Of a stretch of 64,000 nt of DNA, positions 1 through 11,900 are shown piece by piece. This DNA comes from Sarcocystis neurona (lineage: Eukaryota; Apicomplexa; Conoidasida; Eucoccidiorida; Sarcocystidae). The position numbers and the translations under genes were made by a program. The DNA lies in contig KL647298.1 of assembly GCA_000727475.1 (NCBI GenBank), positions 1,142,786 through 1,206,785 on the forward strand, in the 5' to 3' direction. Each line of letters opens with the position of its first letter. Position 1 is the first letter of the stretch. The notes under the pieces were generated by a model, which made no database searches, was not told where the DNA came from, and saw nothing but the letters and a program-made list of their open reading frames with translations.

Positions 1-696
1 GTATATGCATATATACCGACATTTCCATCTGTAAGTGTGGGATTTTCCGCAAGTAAATCATCTCTGCCCGTTTCATACGTGTGTGCCAATGAATAGCCGT
101 GGGGGAAGGAAGAAGAAGCCTCCTCTCCACGTGCAGTGCCGTCGTCCTAGACCTCCACCGAAGGAAACAGCAGGCGTCGGGACCGCGTAGCGCGCACAAC
201 GCCCATGGCGGATATGCTTGCCTATGTCTCTGCACCTGTACACATACACATGTATATACATATATGTTTATATATATATATGTGTGTGCGCAGACAAGAT
301 GGAAGACGCATGCGTTGTATGACTGGTGCATGCGTCAGGCAGCGACGTCAGCCTCTGTCTCGACGCATGGGTCTGACAGTCTCTGTGTATGTGTGTGTGT
401 GTCTACTTCTGTGTCTGTCTCTGTGCGCGCCTGTGTGTGCGTGTCTATCTCTCGCTGTGTCTCATGTCTACTTCTCTCTCGCTACATGTGTCTTCTCTGT
501 GCGCGCCTGCGTGTGCGTGTCTACCCGTCGGTGTGTCTCGCTGCGTCCCTCTCGTTTCCCTGCCCGAACGTGTGTGTCTACATCTCCTTCTCTGCGCGTG
601 TCTACCTCCGTACGTAGACATATATACGTATGCAAGCACATGTAGACACGGTTACGACCTACTACGCGTCGCCGTGTGACTGCTGCTCGTTGTCAG
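1..696. other. Probable intron of prolyl-tRNA synthetase gene
   Basis: The stretch before the first recognised ProRS exon ends in a CAG acceptor at 694-696. It is made of TA, GT and TC-rich simple sequence. I looked for the preceding ProRS residues (the family usually has a G-R-x-I-Q segment just before this point) and found none in any frame, so the upstream exons probably lie left of the window. The small ORFs here are low-complexity translations of the repeats. Confidence 0.6.
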
Positions 697-3600
697 GCGG
701 CGACGTCTCATTTCTTGGGCACCAACTTCTCAAAAATGTTCGAAATCCAATTTGAAGGTAATTTCACACCACGCCCTTCCTCTGCACGGGGAGTCGCGTC
801 AATTCATTTCTTCTGTTCTGCGTCAGTCATGTGTAGTGGATCTCCGCCCGTCTGTCTATATCAGCACATATATACACGTTTGTCAGTATATCATATACAT
901 ATATATATATATATGTATATCTGTATTTATTGCATATGTATATATATGTATATGAGATATGTATGTATAGTGATACATATGTACATATATATATATATAT
1001 ATATCGTAGATATACATCAATATAGATCTGCACGCACTTGTCTGAGTATGTATACATACATGTATATATATACATATATATACATCTATCTATCTATATA
1101 TATATATATATATGAATATAGATAGGTAGATAGATAGGTAGAAATGAGAGGTAGGTAGATACTAGATGAACATGTTTGTGTATAGGTGCGCTGGTCCATT
1201 TACCTCTGTGAGCGGATATCATTTGCATACGTCTACGTCCGTCTCCGTGTAGAGACATGTGCATACATATATATGGACATACGAATACATATAAAGGTGT
1301 GTATGGGTGTATACGCCGGTATGAATATATATATATATATGTAAATATGTGTATATGTTTGTGTGCAGATGTGGTTGTCCGTCCACATTATTGAATGGAT
1401 ATTACATGTATTCATGTACGTACGTCTGTGCTTGTATAGTTGTGCTTGTGTGTATGTACGTAGAAGTGTGAGTGTCCATATATATACATATATATATATA
1501 TGTGTAGATAGATAGAGAGATATAGATAGATAGATAGATGTGATCTGGATGCGGATGAAATAGTGTAGAGGACCACGTGACCTTTATTCATATGTGTGTA
1601 TGTACTATATCCGTCTACGTGTGTATATATGGATATATATGGAAAGTAATCTACGTTGGCATCTGCCTGCTTATCTGTTATATACAACTTTACACACATA
1701 CACGTATACGTCCGTATGCATATTTATATATATATATCTGTGTGTACGCTTATCGATTTGTCTTACATTCAGCGACTCCGTACATATTTTCCCGTTTGCC
1801 GGTATGTATTTGGTCCTCAGGATGTGTGCGTGCAACCCGTCCTACATGTATGTACGTATGTATATATATATGTATATATAGAGAGAGAGAGAGAGATTTT
1901 CGCTTTATTTACACGAAGACGTACATATATATATATTTGTGGGCTACCCATCTGTGTATTGGCTGTGACTGCACATATATCTTCTCCTCCATGGACGTCT
2001 ATCGCGTCCGCAGTAAAATATATTTTGTATATATACATATATGTGTATACCTAAGAGAGAGAACGACGTACACATACGCATATATATATATATATAAATA
2101 TACATATGTGTGTGTATTATCGATTTGTCTATGGCTGTGCGCTCGCAACACGCGGGACTTTTCTCCTTCGCCCACGCGTGCTGCGTCTTCACCTATATAT
2201 ATATATATATATATATATGGATGCCGTCTTACAAGTATCCACGTATAACACGTATGTATACTATTATCGTTTCACGTAGAGGTATCCGTTGTAGCCTGAT
2301 GCTCTCGTAGTCCAAATGTCCGTACATTTCTTCTTTTGCCCATATCCACTTCTTTGCAAGCGGTGACTCTGATGCACGCGATTTGCTGCGAGAATGCATG
2401 CGCAGAGGGTTGCATACGCATGCACGTCTGCAAAAAACCACATACAAGAGACGGACAAATGCACCTGTCAAACACTCCGTATTTCTTTTTCTTCGCTGCT
2501 CGGGTTCCTTTCCTTTGCTGCTGCTGCTGCGGCGCACCGCGTCCCACAGGTATCCGATGACTCTGTTTTCTTCCGCTCTGTCTCGGTGTCGCCGTCTCTA
2601 TCTGTCTGCCTTCGTTTCGCTCCGTCTCTTTGCTGCTGGCTTTTGCTGCCTCTGTGTGCCCCTCGGATTTCTTCTTGCTTCTTCAGTGTCGCTGCCGGTT
2701 CTCTTTTTCTGCGCTGCTGCTGTGCTTGCTGCCCTCACCGCGCGCCCCGGGTGTCTCTCACTGCTGCTGCTGCTGCCGCTGCTGCTTCTGCACCTGCCCG
2801 TGCGCTGCGGTCTTTTCCCGGTCGTCTGCAGATGAAGACGGACGAAAGCAACTGGCACATCAAACGAGCTGGGGATGTACGACACGGTCACTTGGCGTCA
2901 TGGTGATGGTTCACGGTGATGACAAAGGACTCGTGCTGCCGCCTCGTGTCGCTCCCCTCCAAGTTATTATCGTCCCCATTCTCTTCAAAGTACGCACGCA
3001 CGCTCGCGCCGTCGACACTTCTCTGATGGATGCTGCTTCCCAGTACCTGTGTATCTGCGTCGACATGAAATTATGAACTGCTCTCCACACAGAAAATTCT
3101 ACACACATGTATATGTGGACGCGCATGTATGTTTCTCTGTCTCTCTGTCTCGCTTCCTCAGTATCTCTCTCTCTCTCTGTATATATATATATGTATATGT
3201 ATATGTGGTAGTATATTAGGATGGGTGCACAGGTGTCTGTGTCTGTCCATGCAAATCTATACATATATGTGTGTATATATATATGTGTATATATTTACGT
3301 ATACGTATCTCTGTATAGATGTCTCTCTATCTTTCTATATCTCTGTCTCTATTTATAGGTATGTGTATGTGATAACATATGAAGACGGGTGCGTGGATGT
3401 TTGTGTCTGTCCACGCAAATCTGTACATATATGTATGTGTGCATATTCACGTATACGTCTCTCTCTCTCTGTATATATATATATATATATGTGCTAGTTT
3501 ATTAGGATGGGTGCATATGTGTTCGCGTGTGTGCATGCGGATGGGGGGGTATCGTCCGTTGTCGGCCGCTACGCAGCCTCACGTTGTCTTCCGAAGGCGC

Positions 3601-6600
3601 GTTTCTTGCGCATCCACAAGGAGATGTAGATAAACATCATAATACGCATGTATGGAGAAGTAATATATATATATGTGAATAGATATGTATGGTGTATACG
3701 TAAAGAGTTCAGGCTGTGGACGAGAGAAAAGGGCAGACGTGGAGCGATGTAGCGTGGCGTGCATGTGCAAGGAGACGCACATAAACACCACCATATGCAC
3801 ATATATATATATATATGTATGTAATATAGAGAGTATATATTATATATGTATAATATATACGGAGGTAGCTCAGTCTAGTTGTGGACAAGAGAGAGAGAAA
3901 GGCAGACGGGGAGTGATATATCGGGACGTTTATGAAGAAGAGTAGCGAGAGCAGAGAAGAGACGAAGATTTATTGATGCATGCGGCGTTTGTGGTGAGGG
4001 ACGCCCGAAGGAGTCTGCCTTCACGCGTTGCTTAGTTCGAGACTGCATCGTAACTTCCGTTAGTCTCGCAGTGCGAAGCAGCAAATTTATCGAGAGAAAT
4101 TCGTACGAATCCATACATGTGTGTGTGTGTACGGATGGATATGTGGAACGTGTTGTAGTACATATGCTGGGAGAGATGCTTGCATGTAGGGGGAGATATA
4201 TTTATGTTTTGGAGTTGCATGCACTTCCTTTGTTGCTGTTGCCGGCTGCGTACCTTCCTCCTTTGCTGCTGCTGCTAGAGGAAGTTGCGGCTGCTGCCGC
4301 GTGGTCTCTTTCACGTCTTTGCCGGTGCTGCTGCTGCTGCGTGCCTCTGTTTGTGCGGCGTTTGGCAGTGGATTACATGCGAGCACGTCTTGCTGCTGCA
4401 GGACACGCGCATGCACTTCTTTTCTGCGCTGCGGCTCGTGCGCTGCTGCGCGGCCACAGCTGCGTTCGTGCGGTCTCCTCATAACGCCGCTGCCGCTGTG
4501 TGTGTGTTTGCTGCTGCTGGGCCGCCTCCGCCTGTTGCTCCTTCTGCCGCTGCGACTGCTCCTGCGCTTCCTGCGTACGCTCTTCCTGCTGCTGCTCCTG
4601 CTCCTCCTGCCGCCGCTCTTCGTGCTGCCGGTCTTCGCACCCCTGCCCTTCTGCTGCTGCTCTTCCTGCTGATTATTTTTGCCAGGACGCGATGACGAAG
4701 GAAATTTTGGCGCAGTGCGATGTCATCCACGCGACGTTGAAGAAGGCAGGCATCCGTTCCAAAGTTGACGATCGAGTAAGAGATATACGTCTACCACTAC
4801 TAGTACACACATACATATAAACATATATACACAGACATATATAAATGTATATCTGTCAGCCAATCGTATAATATATGAGGACCTGTTAGTTGGTACATGT
4901 ATGTATCTACTTTTTCTTCTCATTTTCTGTGGAGGAGATAGTCTGTACATACGTATGTACATATATATATATATATATATATTCACAATAGATATTCAAA
5001 GTAATTTAGGTACTTACACATGTCTACTTTTGCATCCATCCTGTGTGGAGGACGTATTCTGTACACGCATATGTACACATGTATATGTATATATATGTAT
5101 TTACATTAGATTTGTATATATCCTTGAGTCCCTACACACACCCACGCACAGGCTCATACGTACGTCGGCCGCTTAGTAGCTCACGTCATAGATGAAGATT
5201 GCATATACAAGTGTAAATACATAGCGCGTGTGGAATGTGGGTACATACGTACTTCAAGCAGGGGGCACGGGCAGCGTCAAAATCTTCTGTTATTTGGCCT
5301 GTTTTCTGTAACGCATGCAGCAGCCCTCTATGTGTATGTATTTATGCATGCACTGTATGTGTATAGTGTATGTATGTAGGTATGTATGTATGTATGGCAT
5401 CTATGGTTGTTTGTTATGTATGCTCTGTATGTAATATATGTAATGTATGTACGTCACGTATTATGTGTTATGTATATATATAGGCATGTACCTGTGTATC
5501 TCCGTATGTAGACATAGATGTATGTACGTATGTATGTATGTGTAGGCGTGTGGATGGTATGTTTGTGTGGTACGTATGTATGTATGTGTGGCGCTGCTGC
5601 CGGACGTCATACCTATGCATGCACGTGTGGACGCGGCCGGCTCAGACGTCCCTCCCCCTTGATCGTCTGTCTGTGCGTGTAATATGTGGGGGGGCTGGGC
5701 GAGAAGAAAAACCGTGAAGAAGGCAATGCTGCTGCTGCTGCTGATGGGGGGGGACATTACGGCTGTGCGTGTGGTCGACCCGTGCAGGCCAACTACACAC
5801 CGGGGTGGAAATTTAATAACTGGGAGATGAAGGGCGTGCCGCTGCGCGTGGAAGTCGGCCCGCGGGACGTCGCGAAGGGCACCGCGCGCGTCGTGCGGCG
5901 GGACAACGGAGCAGCGATGGAAGTTGCATGCGACAGCGAGCGGCTGGTGAACGAGCTGCAGGGCCTGCTGCAAACTATTCAGCAGCGGCTGTTCGATGTG
6001 GCAAAGGACCGCATGCAGCAGAGTATAGAGCGCATCACGTCCTTCGAAGAAGTCATGCCTGCTCTTAATCGCAGACATCTGATCCTTGCGCCGTGGTGCG
6101 AGGACCCGGCCTCTGAAGAGGCTATCAAGAAGGAAACGCAGCGGCTGTCTGAGCTGCAGGTACGATGTGTCTTCTCGAAAATTCTGCGCTTCGATCGCCT
6201 TTGCGCGTTCTTCCGCTGCCCGTCGCCGGCAGTTCCCTCTGTCTCTCTGCTGCTGAAGAAGAAAGGGATGGTGCCCGTGCATGCAAACAAATGAGTGTCG
6301 ACGTGCCTGTGTTCGTCTGAGGTCTGTGAAGAGCCGTCTCGATCTGTCCAGGCACCTCCTTTTATCAACACACGTGTACGTTATCTCGATGCCTCCATGC
6401 GTAGCGCGGTAGGAATGTACACGTAAACATAGGGGATGTCTTTATATATATATAAGTATGGGGATTTATATATGAATACAGCGATGTATATGTGGCTATA
6501 GAGATATGTATATATACATCTAAGTGTAGGGATGTATATATGTAGGGATGTGGATATTGATACAGGGATGTATATATGAATACAGCGATGTATACGTGGC

Positions 6601-8137
6601 TATAGTGAGATATATATATATGGATTAGGGATGTATATATGGATATAGGGATGTGGATACGGATATAGGGACGTATATACGGATATGAGGACGTACCTAC
6701 GGATATGGGGATGTGTGTATGGCTACAGGGATGTGTCCATGGGTCGACGCGTACATATGAAAATAGGGACATATATATAAATGTAGGGGGATAAAAATGT
6801 AGGGATCTATAAATATAGGGATGTGTGTCTGGATGTAAGGATGTCTGTGAGGATATATGGATGTATGTAGGGCTGTGGGAACGTGTGTGCAGTTATAGGG
6901 ATGGGTATATGGATATAGGGATGCATACATAAGTATAAGGATGCATGTGTGGATCTAGGGGTATATCTATGTACATGTATATATATATATATATGTATAT
7001 GTAGGGATCGATATGTGGATAAAGGGATGTAGACATAAGTACAGAAAAGTATAGATAAATATACGGATGTATATAAATATATGTGTTGATGCACATTTGA
7101 GTATCACGATGTGTAGATAAGTTCAGGGAAGTATATACAGAGAGATATGTAAATATAACTGTAGGAATGTATATATTAAGTATAGGAATGTAGGGATGGC
7201 CAGTTGGACCTAGCCTTGTAATGAAATGGGTTGAGGGATGTGTATGTATATGCGTTTATACGTATGTCTGTGTGTGTATGTATGTGTATGTGTGGGTGTA
7301 CGTAGAGATGTGTGCGTATATATATATATATATATATGTACGTATGGGTGTATGGAGGGACGTGTACATGGATATACGTGGGAATGTGTGTGTGTATATA
7401 TATATACCCACAACAAATAGGTGCGTATTACCAGTACCTGAATTTTAAGTGCTTATGTGAAATATGTATAGATATATATATATTTATATATGTATATGTA
7501 TACAAGTGGATGTGTGTACTGTGGAATAGATGTTGAGGCGAAGAACGCCTTTGCGTCCTGCTGGTGAGGAAGATTGATGGGACGGTTTACTTTGGCCCGC
7601 ATGTTTTGAGTGTCCGTGCTGCAACTCCTGTTCGTCGCCCTCTGCTCCCTGCTGCCGTGTCCCCTGTTCTGTTTCTCTCGCCCCTCTGCTGCTCTTCCCG
7701 CGCTGTACGGCTGCTGCTGGTTGCGGCCGATGCATGCTGCTGCGGCTGCGTCTTTCCTTTTTCTGCTGTGGCTGCTGCCGCGTCGACTAGGTGTGTCTCC
7801 CCCTTTTTGGTGAAAGCGCAGCAACAGCAGCAGCAGCGTGCGAGGGCCGTTGCGACCGCAGCAACCGTGGTTCGTTTTTGCAGTTCTTCTCTCGGGAGTG
7901 TGCCGTTTGTTTGCTGCCACTTCTTGCGTCCAGGTGGCAGCAGCAGCAGGAGGCGGAGGGGCAGGAGGAGAATGTGAAGGGGACACGGAGGAACAGCAGC
8001 AGCAGCAGAGCGTCATGACGGGAGCGATGAAGTGCCTGTGCATCCCCTTTGACCAGCCGCCGATGCCTGATGGCACGAAGTGCTTCTTCACGGGAAAGCC
8101 AGCAAAGCGCTGGAGCCTATGGGGCCGTAGCTACTAA
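697..8137 (+). CDS. PRS: Proline--tRNA ligase (ProRS), 3' part, five exons
   Basis: Class II aminoacyl-tRNA synthetase that charges tRNA-Pro with proline in the cytosol. Exons read from the sequence: 697-757, 2832-2989, 4686-4775, 5788-6159, 7934-8137. All introns are GT-AG, the phases agree (1,0,0,0), and 294 residues plus a TAA stop are encoded. Exon 1 carries the catalytic-core segment [16 protein letters not shown]. Exon 2 carries QTSWG..TRS and motif 3 ([10 protein letters not shown]). Exons 2-4 hold the anticodon-binding domain ([19 protein letters not shown]). The last exon holds the eukaryotic ProRS C-terminal domain and ends in the family signature WGRSY. A Gly/Glu/Gln low-complexity insert lies at the start of the last exon. 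Of the two Cys pairs that bind zinc in the human C-terminal domain, I see only one Cys per pair (PWCED and TKCFF). The 5' exons are missing from the window. ProRS is the known target of halofuginone in apicomplexans. Convergent with RPN11. Confidence 0.96.
2505..2831 (+). repeat. CTG/pyrimidine-rich tract before ProRS 3' splice site
   Basis: Sense-strand CTG triplets mixed with TCT and TTC lead directly into the acceptor CAG at 2829-2831. No purine-rich break is seen, so the tract can serve as the polypyrimidine tract of this intron. It is open in several frames, which creates misleading Leu/Cys/Ala-rich ORFs. Confidence 0.7.
3225..3530 (+). repeat. Diverged tandem repeat, about 150 bp unit
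   Basis: A block beginning with GGGTGC, followed by TGTGTCTGTCCA-CGCAAATCT and a TATA run, occurs at about 3222 and 3388. A shortened third copy begins near 3508. It lies inside ProRS intron 2. A second pair of related blocks follows at 3705-3760 and 3860-3930, sharing GTGGAC-AGAGA and GGCAGACG. Confidence 0.5.
4260..4685 (+). repeat. CTG-rich tract before ProRS exon 3
   Basis: About 420 bp dominated by CTGCTG and CTCCTG on the sense strand end at the acceptor GCCAG (4681-4685). All three forward frames are open for long stretches as Leu, Cys or Ala-rich peptides. None of these is ProRS-like until the GAC GCG codons at 4686. Confidence 0.75.
6430..7200 (+). repeat. Minisatellite, about 20-22 bp unit (TAGGGATGTATATATGGA-like)
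   Basis: Dozens of degenerate copies of a TAGGGATGT(A/G)TATATGGATA unit run through the last ProRS intron (6160-7933). Minus-strand translation gives a Tyr-Pro-His-Ile-rich ORF that follows the repeat and is not a gene. The GGGAT core is loosely reminiscent of telomere-like repeats, but TTTAGGG itself is not repeated here. Confidence 0.8.
7615..7933 (+). repeat. CTG/GCTGCT-rich tract before last ProRS exon
   Basis: Sense-strand CTG and GCTGCTG runs (with a short CAGCAG run near 7820) precede the acceptor CAG at 7931-7933. The position and composition match the tracts upstream of ProRS exons 2 and 3. Confidence 0.65.
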
Positions 8138-8893
8138 ACCTGATAAACGTATTTGTCTATCTACATCGACGTATCTCCCCGTTTATGTATATGTATGCAC
8201 TTTTTTGTGTGAATTTGTGTGTCTTTGTTCGTCTTTACAAAACGAAGGTGGATATACATACATATGTAGATATTTGGGAGTGTGTACGTCGGGGTGTTTT
8301 TGTTCAAAGATGTCGCTGGAGCGCGACGACAAACAAGGGCAAGCGTCAGCACCGTCGTCAGTTAAAGAACCCGGAAATTTTTGGCGGGCTGTCAGACAGT
8401 CGCAGTGATGGTGTACTCATATAGTCTTCCTGTGTTTTTGCACGTTTGCATATTTGTTTACTGGCACCTCTATAGATGAACCGTATACAAACACGGACAA
8501 ACACTACGATATATCTGTTTGTACTTGAACGGGACACAGTCACACAGAAGAAAGAGTGGCGAGGCAAGCTTCGACTTTGGAAGAAGCTCGGCGGCAGGTG
8601 CGCACACACGACCACCTGCAGAGCTCCGGGGGAACGCAGCTCTCAGCTGCTGAAGTAGGGCATCAAATTATCATGGACGTGCGTGCCAGACAGGTGGTGG
8701 ATCACCTCTAGGCCTGCACGTGTGAATTTCTTTGTATTTGCCTCGGTGGAGTGCATTCGCCCACGTACTCGCCTGCAGACGCAAATGTGCTCGGTTTCCA
8801 CGCGACCTCAGAGAGTGTATATATATATAGATATAGATATATATATATATGTATAAGTCTTTGTCGAGCGCATGTATGTGAGAAGTATCTGGA

Positions 8894-8924
<31 letters not shown>

Positions 8925-11900
8925 AAGGAAGGACGGATATACGTATGTGTGCGTCGGTGTATACGTGCGGGTGCCAGTGTGCATGTCATGGGAGTTCTCT
9001 GCTGCGGAAGAGAAAGAGCGGCCTTTTGTGTGCAAGCAGAAGGCCAACCGCATTGTAGCCGCTCCACTCGCACGTGAACCTGCTCATATCTCTTTCTGCA
9101 TCGATGCGGGAACGGCAGAATTAGGGCAGAGCAGCGGTTGCGTCAGAGTTGGTGCCGCTGCTGCTGCTGGATAGCTGCGGGTGGCGACGCTGCATCACGC
9201 AGAGTCCTGTCGTATGGCTTTCGTTTGCTGCGCATACACAGAGAAGCACGCCTGTGCAGCACATGCAAGATGAGACGTCAAATAGTAGAGGCGCAGCACG
9301 TATCGCATGCAAAGTAGCGCGGTGTCCACTGCATGCGTAGCCGAGAGCACACGACCTCGGACGGCGAAGAATTTAAGACACGAACGCCATGTTGTGTCGG
9401 AAAATGTATTTTACTTCTACACGCGGACAAGCGATCACGAAAGTACCACAAGTTTTACAGGAAAACGACTTCTTCGCTGTCACACAGAGAACTCACGATC
9501 GCGAGTGAGAGCACGACCTTCCCAAGGCTGGCAGCTGCTTCTTCTTCGCTATCGCTGCGACGGCACGCGCACATACACGCTGTTTGGCACGGGCTTGAGA
9601 GAGAAGTTTATTGCACGCACGCGCACGACGACAGCGCCGTTGCTGCACAAGGATTCAGACGAGCGACTCGTCTGAGACGCACACCTACAAACTCCAGCAA
9701 GATAATTGCCGCATACTTCGCAGCGGGGCGTTCGTCACGCATACAACTCCTCGTGTAGATGCTGATCCATTCGTTTGCCCTCCTGGCGGGTCGACTATAC
9801 GCAGCCAAAAAGCTGGACGCGCATCGTAGAACAGCCTCTCCTGCCTGCTGGCCGCTTTACAGTTCATTCCTCCTTGTCCTGCGCGTTTGGGAAAAAAAAA
9901 GGAGCTCCGAGGCTGCGAGCCACTGTGCCAATTCTTTGCTCGAGTCGACTCAGGTCCTTACGCTACTTGCGTACCTGGACATACACGCAGGGAGAGGGAC
10001 GCTGTGTACCCACACATTCACGTATGTATATACGTATATATATATATATATGTACAGTTTTATCGTGTAGTACGCACACAGAGCAGGAGCACGTCTGCAC
10101 ACCTATATATGGATATTCAGTACATATACATCCGTACTCTAAGTGCGTGTATAACATATTTCAACACAGATACATTACTATTCGAGTCCACATGTATTTG
10201 CGGAATATGTACAAAAGTATGTAATATATATATATATGCATATACGTATGTGTATATATATATACCTATATATCTGGTTTGCAGGAAATTCTACACGCAC
10301 GCCTAGACCTGCGGAATATATGTGTATATGTGCATATGCACACATTTCGCAAATGTGTGCATGGATGGCATTTGCTGCCATCCGTCTGGAATAGATTTAC
10401 ATCAAGCATACACACGCGTGTAGACACAGGCGCAAGCAGTGCGGAGCTGTCTACGTATGTGTCTCTGCGCGCGCACTTAAATGCTTTCCAGAAGCTTTTG
10501 CATGCAGCTGCACTAGGAGTCGCTGGAGCTGTATTCTCACTGTTTTCGCCGCCGGCACGGGTGGGAACGTCTGCGCAAGTCTTTTTGCGTTTAAGCAGCT
10601 AAATGGCTGTGCGACGCGTGCACCAGCCAGCTGCTATGGTACCGCATGTCAAAACGCTCCGCCTACCTAGTGGACTTCTCCACACACGCACCTGCAACAC
10701 ACCTGCTTGTGCTTTTTCACATCTACGGATACAGGCACATACATATATGTGTATATACGTATATGTGCACATATATATATGTATATATATATATGTATAT
10801 ATAAATATATATATATATATGTATATAGGAAGAGATGTCATCTTTTTACGAAGACATGAATGCAGCTACCTCAGTGCACAGAGTAACAGCGTATCATCTG
10901 CCGGCGCTTCACCTGGGAATGCGACCTCAATTCAACGCAGATTTCCTCCTGCGTGCACTTACGCACAAGTATGTATTTGACACTGCTTTCGAGTCAATTC
11001 CAAACAAACAACAAGCTTAGCGCCACCTCTACTTTCGTATATGCGTGTGTGTCTATATACTACCTGACTGCCCCTCGTAAAAGTGCACTCCCACTTTTCA
11101 CGTCGTGTAGCCAATAAAGCGCACAGAGCGGTAGTAGTCTATGGAAAAAAAGTTTCCTATGTGGCTGCCCAGTAGAAACAGGAAGATCAGCAGGCCCTGC
11201 TGCCAGATTTAGTTCTGTAAAACGCTTGCAGCCTAGCCGCTTCCGTTGCTTCTCCTGTAGAGAACGGAAGTTTCTACTTTTCCAGGTGCACCCGCCGCAG
11301 CTGAACTCCTAAGGCGTCGCACGGGCGGCTTTGCGGGCTTCCACATAAGCTGCGCAGCATGTGGTACAGAACAGGTAACCAAAACGCTTGTTAGTCGTGT
11401 ACCGGATTTACGTTCTATCGAAAAAGCATTTACGTATAGTAACAAGTGTGTGCACACGTACGTGTACATGTGTACATAGCGTACGTAGACATATGTATAT
11501 AGATATATGTATATATATATATATACATACAGTTTCACATGTGTCACACCTTACAGAAGAGACGCTGTGTACACGCGTATAACATATCTGCGTATATACA
11601 TATATTTATATTTATATATATATGTATACATACACCTTTGTCTGGTATGGAGTCTACTGTACTGGACGTCGGTAGAGGTAATCGCAAAAATGTCGGGCGC
11701 GCTTGAGCAGGTAGTAGTTAACCGTGACCACAGATAAAGTTGTGTGCTGTGCGTGAGGGCAGACAGCGAGAAAATAAGGACGGCACTGAGCTCTGTTCAT
11801 CAGAAACACGTGTGTACGAACCTGCACAGATAGAGTTAGGGAGACAGAATTTGCTGCTTCTTTATGAGCAACACGCTGCTTGCATGTTTTCACGGACACG

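Noticed and set aside
3855..3930. tRNA-like 5' sequence GGAGGTAGCTCAGTCTAG
   Set aside because: No anticodon arm, T arm or acceptor 3' strand follows. The sequence is part of a local repeat shared with 3705-3760.
6365..7096. Tyr-Pro-His-Ile-rich minus-strand ORFs
   Set aside because: They follow the period of the minisatellite in the ProRS intron exactly and have no independent support.
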